64,000 nucleotides of DNA, from the IMG/VR virus record IMGVR_UViG_3300007512_000012, positions 1-64,000 of that record. One strand, written 5' to 3'. Below the pieces are notes generated by a model, which saw only the letters and a program-made list of their open reading frames with translations, was not told where the DNA came from and did not search any database. Positions 42,820 to 51,086 of the stretch are shown piece after piece. This DNA comes from a virus. Each line of letters starts with the position of its first letter. Within the stretch, counting starts at the first letter, position 1. A program made the position numbers and the translations under genes.

Positions 42820-42840
42820 CTTATCCTCTGCCGGGTATAG
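42820..42840 (-). promoter_or_regulatory. bipartite motif upstream of the spanin-like pair, divergent from thyX
   Basis: The minus strand begins CTATACCCGG and ends GAGGATAAG over 21 nt, with GATAAG in place of GGTAG. The site is nearly its own inverse (CTTAT...TATAG on the plus strand), so in this divergent gap it could serve both the leftward spanin genes and thyX. Confidence 0.45.
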
Positions 42841-42882
42841 GAAGACCACCACCCCACCAGCGACCGGCTTCGGCCCGGAGAG

Positions 42883-43854
42883 ATGCACATGCCCGTTCCC
42901 GAGCGACTCCAGAAGTTCACGACCCCCATGCCCGTCCTCGACGACGGCCACATCCAGCTCATCGACGTGATGGGGGACGACCTCGCCATCATCGACGCCG
43001 CCCGCGTCAGCTTCTTCGGCCACTCCTCCGAGCACACCGACGCGCAGAACCGCAGCCTGCTCCGCTACCTCATGCGGGGGCGGCACACGACGCCGTTCGA
43101 GATGTGCGAGCTGAAGATCCGCGTGCGGGTCCCGATGGACGCCTGGCGGCAGTGGATTCGCCACCGCACGGCGAACGTGAACGAGTCCTCGACCCGCTAC
43201 GCCCCGGCCATCGACTCCGCGCAGAAGGTCACCACCTGGCGGTCGCAGAGCAAGGACAACAAGCAGGGGTCGGCGGGCGAGGTCGGCGGCTGGCCCGAGG
43301 GCTTCGAGATCCGCATGGACGACGACAACGGCGAGTTCCCGTTCGGCGGGTGGGTCGGCAGCGACTACTTCACCAGCCCGGCCAACTACCTGACGGAGCG
43401 GGAGAGCGAGGCGCAGCGCACGGCCCGCGAGGTGTACGAGGAGCGGCTGTCCTTCGGCGTCGCGAAGGAGCAGGCCCGCAAGGACCTCCCGCTCTCCACG
43501 TACACCGAGGCGTACTGGAAGATGGACCTCCACAACCTGTTCCACTTCCTCGGCCTGCGGCTCGACCCCCACGCGCAGCAGGAGATTCGCGAGTACGCCA
43601 ACGCCATCGCCGAGATCGTGAAGGTGTGGGTGCCCTGGGCGTGGGAGGCGTTCGAGGACTACCGGCTCCAGGCCATGTACCTGACGCGGGCCGACGTGGT
43701 CGGGCTCTCCAGCCTCCTGCGGATGCTCCCCGAGGCCATCGACAAGAGCGTCGCCGAGATCGTCGCCGCCGGGGTGGCCGAGGCCGGGGTCAAGGGCCGC
43801 GAGAAGAAGGAGCTGACCGCGAAGCTCAACCGCCTGCTCACGCCCAGCGGGTAG
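42883..43854 (+). CDS. thyX: flavin-dependent thymidylate synthase ThyX
   Basis: A 323-aa enzyme that makes dTMP from dUMP using FAD, NADPH and methylene-THF. The ThyX signature RHRxxSxNExSxRY is present at 93-106 as RHRTANVNESSTRY, with Asn in place of the inner Ser at position 98. The conserved MRGRHTTPFEMCELKIRV segment (64-81) that shapes the substrate site also fits. Length is slightly above the usual 220-260 aa because of an insertion at about 130-160. GGAG precedes the start. It is first in a rightward cassette with two nuclease genes. Together with dCTP deaminase at 47899-48615 it would supply dTMP. The divergent bipartite motif may drive it. Confidence 0.93.
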   Translation: MHMPVPERLQKFTTPMPVLDDGHIQLIDVMGDDLAIIDAARVSFFGHSSEHTDAQNRSLLRYLMRGRHTTPFEMCELKIRVRVPMDAWRQWIRHRTANVNESSTRYAPAIDSAQKVTTWRSQSKDNKQGSAGEVGGWPEGFEIRMDDDNGEFPFGGWVGSDYFTSPANYLTERESEAQRTAREVYEERLSFGVAKEQARKDLPLSTYTEAYWKMDLHNLFHFLGLRLDPHAQQEIREYANAIAEIVKVWVPWAWEAFEDYRLQAMYLTRADVVGLSSLLRMLPEAIDKSVAEIVAAGVAEAGVKGREKKELTAKLNRLLTPSG

Positions 43855-43876
43855 ATGGAGCCCCCGTTAGTCACCT

Positions 43877-43892
43877 TATACTCCGCAGTATA
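43877..43892 (+). promoter_or_regulatory. perfect palindrome before the HNH gene
   Basis: TATACT-CCGC-AGTATA (arms 43877-43882 and 43887-43892) lies 22 bases before the HNH start, after thyX stops. It is AT-rich against the GC-rich background and could be an operator or a small hairpin. On the plus strand its surroundings, CTTATACT...AGTATAG, resemble the bipartite motif. Confidence 0.45.
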
Positions 43893-43913
43893 GTGTGACC
43901 AGCGGAGACCCTG

Positions 43914-44495
43914 ATGCGAACCTGCACCGTCTGCGAGAAGCCCAAACCTCTCGACGAGTTCCCCGGCAAGGCCCAGCGGTGTCTGGAGTGCCGCAAGGAA
44001 GCCAACCGCCAGAAGCAGCAGCGGTATAGGGAGAGGCTGGCCGCCATGCCCAACCGCGTCTGCCCGCACTGCGAGCAAGACCTGCCCGCGTCGGCGTTCA
44101 CCGGGGGCAACACGCTCTGCCGGGCCTGCCACCGCGACTACCAGAACGCCTGGCGATGTTCGTCGCCGCAGCGGAAGCTCAAGCAGTTGCGGAACGCCGC
44201 CCGGAACAACGCCCGGAAGCAGGGCGTCCCGTTCGACCTCCCCGTCACCCACCTGGAGGCTCTGTGGGAGCAACAGGAGGGCAAGTGCCTCTACACGGGC
44301 ACCGAACTCACCTGGGCCAGCGACAGGGCGGACACGGCCATCAGCCTCGACCGGAGGGTTCCCGCCGAGGGGTACGTTGAGGGCAACGTCGTGCTGGCGT
44401 GTTGGGCGTTCAACCGGATGAAGCAGAACTTCACCTTCGAGGAGCTGGCGGGCTACTGCCGCCGCTACCTCGACTGGTACGAGAGGGCGGCATGA
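43914..44495 (+). CDS. HNH-type homing endonuclease with two zinc ribbons
   Basis: A 193-aa protein. Two Cys4 sets (C4/C7/C23/C26 and C50/C53/C69/C72) precede an HNH-type core: GKCLYTGTELTW, then ISLDRRVPAEGYVEGNVVLA, and NRMKQNF. This SLDR...GY..GNv...N.mK layout is typical of phage HNH nucleases, in which the classical first His is often replaced. It likely nicks DNA at a phage target. GGAG before the ATG at 43914. Its stop overlaps the next start (ATGA). It sits right after thyX, a common site for homing nucleases. Confidence 0.8.
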   Translation: MRTCTVCEKPKPLDEFPGKAQRCLECRKEANRQKQQRYRERLAAMPNRVCPHCEQDLPASAFTGGNTLCRACHRDYQNAWRCSSPQRKLKQLRNAARNNARKQGVPFDLPVTHLEALWEQQEGKCLYTGTELTWASDRADTAISLDRRVPAEGYVEGNVVLACWAFNRMKQNFTFEELAGYCRRYLDWYERAA

Positions 44496-44884
44496 GGGGC
44501 GGAGCCCATTTGTATGTGATCCAGAGCCACACGACGGGGGCCTTCAAGGTCGGACGAAGCTCTGACCCCGAACGGCGGCTGCGGGACCTTCAGGTCGGCT
44601 CACCGTTCGAGCTGCGCATCATTCTTGTCGTCGAGAACGCGGGGTGGCGGGAGCGGCGGGTCCACCACGCACTCCGGGGCTACCGCTCGCAGGGGACGTA
44701 CAAGGGGGAGTGGTTCATCGAGCCCGGCCTCGGGAGCCTGCCCGACGACCTGTACGACCTGCTCGATCTCGAAGTGGTCAACTCGTGGTGGGAGACGGCC
44801 GCCGGGCCGATCCACCCGCCCGGTCCCCCGAGGGGGTGGATGGCGGGTCGAATCGACCTGACGCGGCCCCGCGAAGACGACTAG
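44492..44884 (+). CDS. GIY-YIG superfamily protein, T5orf172-like
   Basis: A 130-aa protein. HLYVIQSHTTGAFKVGRSSD, then RRLRDLQVGSPFELRIILVV, then EWF matches the T5orf172-type GIY-YIG fold (Y...G..KvG.s.dp..RL..l..g.p..l). The catalytic Glu is probably that in KGEWF (near residue 72). The C-terminus is Pro-rich and may be disordered. It is coupled to the HNH gene by ATGA. It is likely a second mobile nuclease or a DNA-binding partner. Its TAG overlaps the stop of the converging gene in CTAG (44881-44884). Confidence 0.75.
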   Translation: MRGGAHLYVIQSHTTGAFKVGRSSDPERRLRDLQVGSPFELRIILVVENAGWRERRVHHALRGYRSQGTYKGEWFIEPGLGSLPDDLYDLLDLEVVNSWWETAAGPIHPPGPPRGWMAGRIDLTRPREDD

Positions 44885-45621
44885 GCCGTCTCAGCCCACA
44901 TCTCCGCCAGCATCGCCTCGGTCTGCCTGCGGGCCTCCTTGAGGTGCTCGTCGCGCTCGGCCTTCGCCTCCGCCGAGAGCGTCAGGTCGGTCAGCGGCAC
45001 CTCGACATCCTCGCCGTCGATGATGACGAAGACGTGGTCGGGGGAACCCTCCTGCTCGGCCACGGCCACCGTCTCGCCCTGGTAGACGACCGTGATGCCG
45101 GGCTTGTTGGCGATCCACTGGAGGACGTGCCGGGCCTGCCGCTTGGCCTCGTCCGCCTTCATCTTGGCCGTGTCCGCCGCCCGGTCGAACTTCTCGGGGC
45201 CGAGGTCGAAGTTGGCGACCCACCGCGCGACGGCCTTCTCGTCCTCCATCCAGGCGGTGAACTCGGGCATGGCCTCGGCGACGTGCGGGTACAGATCGAT
45301 GAGCGAGGCCCACCAGCCGATAGCCTTCACCATCGTCATGCGGCACTCGACCACGTTGAACGTGTCGTACTTCGGGTTCGGGAACTCCTCGCCGTCCTTG
45401 CGGTAGGTCGCGTTGGTGTCCTGCCGGGTGCGGATGCCGAAGGAGATCATCGACTCCAGCAGCCGACCGACGCCGATGGCGTAGCTCCGGTTGAGCGGCT
45501 GCGCGCGGCGGACCTTCCAGTGCGCCTGGTGAACCTCGGGCGTCCAGGCCGCGTACCAGGCCAGGACGGTCAGGTCGCCCTTCGAGAGGGGCACCAGGAT
45601 GTTCAGGTCGGGCGTCGTCAT
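44881..45621 (-). CDS. unknown 246-aa protein
   Basis: ATG at 45621 (MTTPDLNILVPLSKGDLTVL) has GGAG six bases before it and is preferred over ATG 45633. Residues 10-110 are apolar/aromatic helices (WYAAWTPEVHQAHWKVRRAQ and AIGWWASLIDLYPHVAEAMP). The C-terminal part has a strand region (VVYQGETVAVAEQEGSPDHV) and a charged helix. It stands alone between two rightward cassettes. Its stop overlaps the GIY-YIG gene in CTAG. It may be a nucleotide or ATP-related protein but no motif was seen. Confidence 0.6.
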   Translation of the reverse strand: MTTPDLNILVPLSKGDLTVLAWYAAWTPEVHQAHWKVRRAQPLNRSYAIGVGRLLESMISFGIRTRQDTNATYRKDGEEFPNPKYDTFNVVECRMTMVKAIGWWASLIDLYPHVAEAMPEFTAWMEDEKAVARWVANFDLGPEKFDRAADTAKMKADEAKRQARHVLQWIANKPGITVVYQGETVAVAEQEGSPDHVFVIIDGEDVEVPLTDLTLSAEAKAERDEHLKEARRQTEAMLAEMWAETA

Positions 45622-45640
45622 CGGGATCTCCATCGTCCGT

Positions 45641-45731
45641 GTCCACCACTGGCGACGAGCCCTTTCTGAGCCTCGATCTTTTTCTGCTTTCAGGGCTCAG
45701 ACGAAGGAACCCGCCAGTAGTGGGGGTGGAC
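45641..45731. promoter_or_regulatory. nested inverted repeats in a divergent gap
   Basis: An outer repeat GTCCACC/GGTGGAC with ACTGGCG (45641-45654) and CGCCAGT (45712-45718) brackets two competing inner repeats: GAGCCCT (45657-45663) with AGGGCTC (45692-45698), and TCTGAGCC (45665-45672) with GGCTCAGA (45694-45701). The inner arms share a right side, so only one can form at a time. A run of T (45678-45683) lies in the loop. It separates the leftward 246-aa gene from the rightward 45743 gene and may be an operator or an attenuator. Confidence 0.45.
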
Positions 45732-45742
45732 GACGGAGAACG

Positions 45743-46447
45743 ATGATGACCACGACCCGCAAGTACGACCCCGCCAGCATCCGCCACCGCGAAGACCTGG
45801 CACACGAGCTTCAGACGATGCTCCGCACGGCGGGCTTCGAGCAGGTGACGCTGCCGGGCACGAACGAGGAGGTCTGGGGCCGCGTGAGCGACCGCAACGC
45901 CGACATCCGGGTCCTGGTCTACACGACCATCGAGCACGGCAAGGCTCGCCGCTGCGGCAAGGACGCCATCCGCGTCTGCGCCGTCTACAAGTCGGACCGC
46001 GACGGCAAGGAGCGAGGGCTGGCGAAAGCCGAGAAGCGGGTCAACCGGACCGGCACCATCGAGGCCATCTGCGAGCGCACCCTGACCCGGATGCGCAGCG
46101 TGTTCGGGCTGGCCCGGAACCCCGAGCGGTGCTCCTGCGGTGCCCCGAAGTTCAAGGCGAAGTCCGACAAGCACGTCTGCGCCCGCCTCTGCTGGCTCTC
46201 CGACGAGCAGCTTCGCCGACCGGCCCCCCGCCGGTCCACCCGCCGAGGCCGCCGGGGCTGGGGCCGCCGGAGCCACACCCCCGCCGCCACCACCAGCTAC
46301 CGCAGCGCCGTCCCGGCCGGTGCCCCGCTGCCCGCCTCCTGGGAGAACGCCCCGCTCGCCAAGCAGGTCGCTTGGATGATGGCGGCTGGCGACACCAGCG
46401 GCGAGGTCGATTGGGACCGCTGGGCCGACGAGCAGATGGGGAACTGA
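45743..46447 (+). CDS. unknown 234-aa protein with Cys/His cluster
   Basis: ATG 45743 follows GGAG. Residues 1-110 look like a small alpha/beta fold (MMTTTRKYDPASIRHREDLA, VLVYTTIEHGKARRCGKDAI). Residues of about 130-155 hold CSCGAPKFKAKSDKHVC and CW, a Cys3-His type metal site as in zinc ribbons. The rest is basic, Arg-rich then Pro-rich. It may bind nucleic acid. It heads a coupled rightward cassette of four genes. Confidence 0.62.
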   Translation: MMTTTRKYDPASIRHREDLAHELQTMLRTAGFEQVTLPGTNEEVWGRVSDRNADIRVLVYTTIEHGKARRCGKDAIRVCAVYKSDRDGKERGLAKAEKRVNRTGTIEAICERTLTRMRSVFGLARNPERCSCGAPKFKAKSDKHVCARLCWLSDEQLRRPAPRRSTRRGRRGWGRRSHTPAATTSYRSAVPAGAPLPASWENAPLAKQVAWMMAAGDTSGEVDWDRWADEQMGN

Positions 46448-46449
46448 CG

Positions 46450-46698
46450 ATGAGCGCACCGAACGGCATCACCGCCAAGGTCACGAAGATGAAGGGCCGA
46501 GGCCGCAACCGCATGGCCTTCGTGGTCCCGCAGGCCGAGGCCCCGGCCGACATCGCCAAGGGCGACTGGTTCCGCGTCCCCTGCGCTCAGGTGGGAGACG
46601 AGGGGGTGTTGCTGGCCCCGACGCCGGGTAGTCGGTTGCAGCAGTGGTTGTTCGCCCCGGCACGGATGAACCCGCACTGGCAGGAGAGCGCCGCATGA
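46450..46698 (+). CDS. small protein, 82 aa, unknown
   Basis: Begins MSAPNGITAKVTKMKGRGRN, basic, then short strands (AFVVPQAEAPADIAKGDWFR and VLLAPTPGSRLQQWLF). Two bases separate it from the previous stop, and its stop overlaps the next start. Confidence 0.6.
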   Translation: MSAPNGITAKVTKMKGRGRNRMAFVVPQAEAPADIAKGDWFRVPCAQVGDEGVLLAPTPGSRLQQWLFAPARMNPHWQESAA

Positions 46699-46991
46699 CC
46701 GTCAAGCTCCCCACCGACTTCGGGCTCGACGCCCGCCGCAAGGCCGAGGACTGCCCCTTCGTCCTAGACGACCGGGCGACGGGCTGCGACCTCACCCCCG
46801 GCACGGTGGTGGTCGGTCAGGACGTGCCCGGCCTGGAGGAGTCCTTCGGGTTCGACCGGGCACTCCAGAAGCCCAGCCGTGTCCGCATGGTCCTGTTCGG
46901 GTTCACCCGCCCGCACGCCTACGCCTGCTGCCTCGACCGGGAGGGCAACTGGTGGAACGTCCACCCTGAAGCCCTGGAGCCGACCACATGA
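46695..46991 (+). CDS. small protein, 98 aa, unknown
   Basis: Coupled by ATGA to its neighbours on both sides. Strand-rich (PGTVVVGQDVPGLEESFGF and SRVRMVLFGFTRPHAYACC, then NWWNVHPEA). Unrecognised. Confidence 0.6.
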   Translation: MTVKLPTDFGLDARRKAEDCPFVLDDRATGCDLTPGTVVVGQDVPGLEESFGFDRALQKPSRVRMVLFGFTRPHAYACCLDREGNWWNVHPEALEPTT

Positions 46992-47902
46992 GCCGGATCA
47001 CGGCATCGCAAGCCCTGGAGCTTCAGCACGAGCAGTTCGCCTTCGCACAGAGCCACAAGGGCCTGCGCTACTGGACGAGCTTCTCGAAGATGGACAGCGA
47101 GGACGAGGCCCGGCCGTTCCAAGCGGTCGAGGTCGTCACCTTGAAGCTGGCCCCCACCTACCTCGTCGCCGAGGAGATGTACCAGCTCGCCCTGCACGCC
47201 GCCCGGTCCATGCCCGACGTGCCCCTCGCCGAAGGCGACCTCCCCAGCCCCTCTGGCTTCTGCCTGCTGGAGCAGCCCATCGTGGCCCCGGACGTACACG
47301 GCAAGCTGGTGTCGATGGCCGGGTTCACCTGGCACATCGCCATCCAGGGGGGCAAGAAGGGCGTCTTCTGGACCATCTACAGTGACACCCGTGACCCCCG
47401 CGACGACTACTACGACGCCGAGCTGATCGAAGGGATGCCACGCCTCCTCCCGGTGGGCCGCAACATGGAGCTGTTCGGCGACCTCTCCCTCACCCTGGAA
47501 GAAGTCCAGGCCCGCCAAGGCGGGAGCGAGGAGACGATTGCCGAGGCCATCCTGCACATGCGGACCCTGCCCCTGTGCATCTTCACCCTGATGCAGCAGA
47601 CCATCGTGGTGCAGACGCCGGAGAAGCCCCGGCGGCACGTCCGGCGGCGGCTCAAGCGCAAGGACTCCCCGCTGCACGAGAAGATGGTCAAGATCGTCCG
47701 GCTGCGGAGGGTTCGGCACCGGGAGACGCCGAAGGGCGAGTCACAGCCCGTGGACTGGTCGCACCGCTGGGTCGTGAGCGGCCACTGGCGGCTTCAGCCG
47801 ACCAACCAGGGGGTGAAGCGCATTTACATCATGCCCTTCGTGAAAGGGCCGGAGGACAAGCCGTTGTTGATCAAGGAGACGGTCCACGTCCTCGACCGCT
47901 AG
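46988..47902 (+). CDS. conserved hypothetical of actinobacterial mobile DNA, 304 aa
   Basis: The C-terminal 80 residues hold a pattern remembered from conserved hypotheticals of actinophages and actinobacteria: RHRETPKGESQPVDWSHRWV, then SGHWRLQP and YIMPFVKGPEDKPLLIKE. The DWSH...GHWR...KGP core is well kept. The N-terminal half (LVAEEMYQLALHAARSMPDV, GFTWHIAIQGGKKGVFWTIY) is a mixed fold of unknown role. The family has no established function. It closes the cassette and shares CTAG (47899-47902) with the dCTP deaminase stop. Confidence 0.65.
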   Translation: MSRITASQALELQHEQFAFAQSHKGLRYWTSFSKMDSEDEARPFQAVEVVTLKLAPTYLVAEEMYQLALHAARSMPDVPLAEGDLPSPSGFCLLEQPIVAPDVHGKLVSMAGFTWHIAIQGGKKGVFWTIYSDTRDPRDDYYDAELIEGMPRLLPVGRNMELFGDLSLTLEEVQARQGGSEETIAEAILHMRTLPLCIFTLMQQTIVVQTPEKPRRHVRRRLKRKDSPLHEKMVKIVRLRRVRHRETPKGESQPVDWSHRWVVSGHWRLQPTNQGVKRIYIMPFVKGPEDKPLLIKETVHVLDR

Positions 47903-48615
47903 TCGAGGGGGGACGGCCCCATCACCTCGTCCGAGTCCTGGTAGTGGTGCCCCTTGCCGTGCCCGTAGAGGTCGTCCACTTCCAGCAGTGGGTCACGGTG
48001 CAGGGGCTCACCATCCTCCTGCCGCCCACCGGCATCGACGTACTGCGGGTCCAGCTTGCAGATGTCGGCGATGAAGTTGCAGTCCACCCGGTTGTGGATG
48101 AGGTGGGCCAGCCCGGCACCCCAGGCCGGGGTGAAGTAGACCTGGAACAGCCGGTCGCCCGGACGCACCAGCACCGGCTCCGTCGCCTCGATCTCCAGCG
48201 TCCAGCGGCCGTGGAAGCCGTTGTCGCCGACGCCCGCCGTCTTGTGGGCCTCGATGGACAGCCGACCGCAGGTGGACCTCCCGTCCAGGTGGGGGACGAC
48301 CCCCCGGCAGTACGTCTCCTCCAGCGTCACGCCCAGGTAGAACTGGCCGGGCACGAGCACCCAACAGTCCCGGTAGCCGTCCTTGTCCACCTTCGGCACG
48401 TCGATGAGCGGCGGTGGATTCTTGGGGTCGAGAGCCATCTGCAAGCCCTCGTACACCGGGTCGAACACCGGCACCCGCCCCTCCTTGGGGTGGTACATCT
48501 TGAGCGAGTCGCCGAGGCGGAGGTCGATGCTGTTCGGCCCGATGTTCACCGGGGCCGGGCTCACCTTGATGAGCCGGGCCCCGATGAGGGTCTTGATGGC
48601 AGGTCGGGTGAGCAC
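47899..48615 (-). CDS. dcd: dCTP deaminase (dUTPase fold)
   Basis: A 238-aa enzyme that converts dCTP to dUTP. GTG at 48615 is the natural start, two bases after the VWA stop. Family signatures: GPNSIDLRLGDSL (26-38), the active-site loop DGRSTCGRLSIEA (111-123) with R113, S114 and R118, then GFHGRWTLEIE (133-142) with catalytic-type Glu at 141, and RPGDRLFQVYF (151-161). An insertion at about residues 40-85 makes it longer than the usual 170-200 aa. The product feeds ThyX through dUMP. Whether it also hydrolyses dUTP (bifunctional type) cannot be told from sequence alone. It is encoded just after the VWA gene. Confidence 0.9.
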   Translation of the reverse strand: MLTRPAIKTLIGARLIKVSPAPVNIGPNSIDLRLGDSLKMYHPKEGRVPVFDPVYEGLQMALDPKNPPPLIDVPKVDKDGYRDCWVLVPGQFYLGVTLEETYCRGVVPHLDGRSTCGRLSIEAHKTAGVGDNGFHGRWTLEIEATEPVLVRPGDRLFQVYFTPAWGAGLAHLIHNRVDCNFIADICKLDPQYVDAGGRQEDGEPLHRDPLLEVDDLYGHGKGHHYQDSDEVMGPSPLD

Positions 48616-48617
48616 GC

Positions 48618-51086
48618 CTACGCCTGGAGCGCCTTGGCGGCTTCCAGGCCACGCTCCGTCGAGAAGTGCTCGGCCTTGGTGAACACGCCGAGGATCATCC
48701 CGGTGCCCGGCACCTTGTAGAAGGTGCCCTCCTTCTCGGCCTTCGCCAGCTTGACGGCCGGGAACGCCTCGACGAGCTGGTCGGCGGTCATGGCCGAGCC
48801 GAAGCCCTCGGGCATGAGGCCGGTGGCCCCGATGTAGAAGGCCAGCGGGGTCAGGTGCTCGGCGTACAGGGCGTCGATGGCCGCGTTGACCTGGCCCAGG
48901 GCCGCCTTGAACACGCCCAGCGCCTCGTCGGCGTCCATGCCGCCCGCGAGCACGTCCATGAAGGCGTCCACGTCGGCGTGGGCGGCCTCCAGGGCGTCGC
49001 GCAGGGCCGCGTCGCTGCCGGTGCGCAGGAAGCCCTCGTAGATGGGGAAGGACAGCTCGTCCACCGCGTCGAGCTTCGTCCGGGCGGACAGGCTCTTGAG
49101 GGACCAGGCGTTGCCGTCCGCCCACCAGTCGGAGAGCTTCGGCTTCTTGACCTTCGTGCCGTCGCTGGCCGTCAGGTCGAAGCGCCGCTGGAGGTAGGCG
49201 TTGCCGCTCTTCAGCTTGCCGACGTTGGTGATGTCGGGCGTGCCGAGCTTCACCTTGTAGGACAGCTTGGTGTCCACCTCGCCCGTCGCGAGCGCCTGCG
49301 CCAGGTCGGCGTAGGGGGTCGTCGTCGGCGGGGTGAAGTACATGGCCGGGCTGATGTAGCAGGCCTTGAGGTCGGCGATCTGCTCGGCCGTCAGGGCCTC
49401 CGACGTGCCCGCCGTCAGGCCGGACAGGAGCTTCTGGAGGACGGTCAGCTTGGCGATGTCCTCGAACAGGTCCGGCACCATGTCGCCGAACTCCTGGTCG
49501 TAGTCCACCAGCGGCATGTCGCCCAGCGGGATGCTGATCTCCTGGTTGGGGTCGAAGTCGCCCTGGACCAGCCCCATCGTCTTGAGCGCGGCGAAGCACC
49601 GCTTGTCGCTCGTGCGGAAGGGCAGCACCGCCACGTTGATCGCACCGTCGCCGACCAGCGTGTAGTTGCGGTAGCTCTTGAGGTCCAGCTTGATGCCCGC
49701 GACCTCCCCCACCGGGTTGCCGGTGGCCGTCTCCATGAGCTTGCCGTCCTCGACGAGCCGGATGTTGGCCGTGGCCGTGTCCCGGTTGATGTCGAAGCCG
49801 GACACCGCGACCGCCGTGTTGTCGCGGGGCGTCTGGAGCTTGTGGGTGGGCGGCTCGATGACGCCCTGGTCGTTGCGCTTGCCGGGCACGCGCTTCAGGC
49901 CCCGGCGGGTGTAGCCGTTGGCGAGCTTCGCGACGTTGACCCGGAGGCTGCCCCGGTAGGTGTTGAGCACCGACAGCAGGTCGAGCACGGCCGGGCCGGT
50001 ATCCCCGAGGCCGTAGCCCGTGGTCAGGCTCTCGCCCTTGTCGCCGAGCAGGTAGGCCTCGATGTCGGTCGCCATCGACGCGACCTCGGAGGCGACGAGC
50101 GCACGGGCGTTGCGGTGGATGAGGCCGCCGATGCGGGTGCTGACCATCGCGAACTTCGCGGTGTTCAGGTTGCCCAGCGCGATCTGCGCCTTCGCGAAGG
50201 CGAGCAGGGCGGTCGGCTCGGTGAGGCCGTCGCAGATGGGGCCGGAGGCCGCGTTGTAGGCCGCCTCGTCCACCTCCTTGTAGCGGTAGACGGTCGCGTC
50301 GTCGTCGCCGGAGAGGCCGCGCACGGTCAGGGGCTTGGTGCTGCCGAGCACCTTGCCGCCCTTCTTGCTGACGAAGGTCATGAAGTCGAAGCCGCCGATG
50401 CCCGCCTCGATGACCGGCGACATCTGCCCGGCCAGGAGGGTCTGCGTGTCGTGCAGGGCCTTGTAGACCTCGCGGGCGTTGCTGGCCTGCATCGACTTGC
50501 CGGACAGCCGGTTGGCGATGGCCGCCAGCAGGGCGAAGTCGCACCAGGAGCGGTAGCCGACCGTGTTGCAGAAGACGTTGGGGTGCCGCTCGATGGCCTC
50601 GACCGCCGCGACGATGCTCTGGGCCTCGCGGTAGGGCGACGGGTCGTTGGCGTAGCCGTCCGTGTGGAGGCTGATGCAGGTGACCTCGGCGTCGTCGATG
50701 AGCTTCTCGGCCTCGACGAGCGCCTGGCTCATGCCGGTGAGGCCGCGCACGCGGAGGTTGCGGATCTCGGCCAGGTGCGGGCTGCCGGGGGCCATCACCT
50801 CCTCGACCGTCACCTTCTCGAAGTGGACCCGGCAGTCGCCGTTGGACGAGTAGGTGAGCAGGCTGATCTTCATCGACGGGTCGTTGAACTCCTCCGCCGT
50901 GAAGACCTTCTCGATGACCGACTTCACCTGGTCGAGGTCGCCCCACATGGAGCCGCTCACGTCGAGGACGGCGATGTGGTGGCTCGGGGCCGTGGCCCCC
51001 GCACTCGGGTCGGGCGTCACGTCCTGGGACTCGACGGTGAAGAAGCGGACGGGCTTGCCGCCGTAGTTGTGCAGGGCGAACTTCAT
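48618..51086 (-). CDS. VWA-domain protein with complete MIDAS (822 aa)
   Basis: Residues of about 35-240 form a von Willebrand A domain. The metal site is complete: DVSGS at 42-46, a Thr at 117 (GLTGMSQAL) and an Asp at 143 (HTDGY). Residues of about 240-700 are a large unrecognised region with alternating helices and strands. Residues 730-822 are helical and end ERGLEAAKALQA. VWA proteins bind partners through Mg2+. In phages they can act in virions or as counter-host factors. It has its own leader with a GAGTAG site and AAGGAGG before the ATG, and is followed at once by dcd. Unlike the split protein at 22-24 kb, its MIDAS residues are all present. Confidence 0.82.
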   Translation of the reverse strand: MKFALHNYGGKPVRFFTVESQDVTPDPSAGATAPSHHIAVLDVSGSMWGDLDQVKSVIEKVFTAEEFNDPSMKISLLTYSSNGDCRVHFEKVTVEEVMAPGSPHLAEIRNLRVRGLTGMSQALVEAEKLIDDAEVTCISLHTDGYANDPSPYREAQSIVAAVEAIERHPNVFCNTVGYRSWCDFALLAAIANRLSGKSMQASNAREVYKALHDTQTLLAGQMSPVIEAGIGGFDFMTFVSKKGGKVLGSTKPLTVRGLSGDDDATVYRYKEVDEAAYNAASGPICDGLTEPTALLAFAKAQIALGNLNTAKFAMVSTRIGGLIHRNARALVASEVASMATDIEAYLLGDKGESLTTGYGLGDTGPAVLDLLSVLNTYRGSLRVNVAKLANGYTRRGLKRVPGKRNDQGVIEPPTHKLQTPRDNTAVAVSGFDINRDTATANIRLVEDGKLMETATGNPVGEVAGIKLDLKSYRNYTLVGDGAINVAVLPFRTSDKRCFAALKTMGLVQGDFDPNQEISIPLGDMPLVDYDQEFGDMVPDLFEDIAKLTVLQKLLSGLTAGTSEALTAEQIADLKACYISPAMYFTPPTTTPYADLAQALATGEVDTKLSYKVKLGTPDITNVGKLKSGNAYLQRRFDLTASDGTKVKKPKLSDWWADGNAWSLKSLSARTKLDAVDELSFPIYEGFLRTGSDAALRDALEAAHADVDAFMDVLAGGMDADEALGVFKAALGQVNAAIDALYAEHLTPLAFYIGATGLMPEGFGSAMTADQLVEAFPAVKLAKAEKEGTFYKVPGTGMILGVFTKAEHFSTERGLEAAKALQA

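Noticed and set aside
47899-50946. A 1015-codon leftward frame that would fuse dCTP deaminase to an upstream Arg/Gly-rich sequence
   Set aside because: The upstream part is the out-of-frame shadow of the 822-aa VWA gene. The deaminase starts at GTG 48615, just after the VWA stop.
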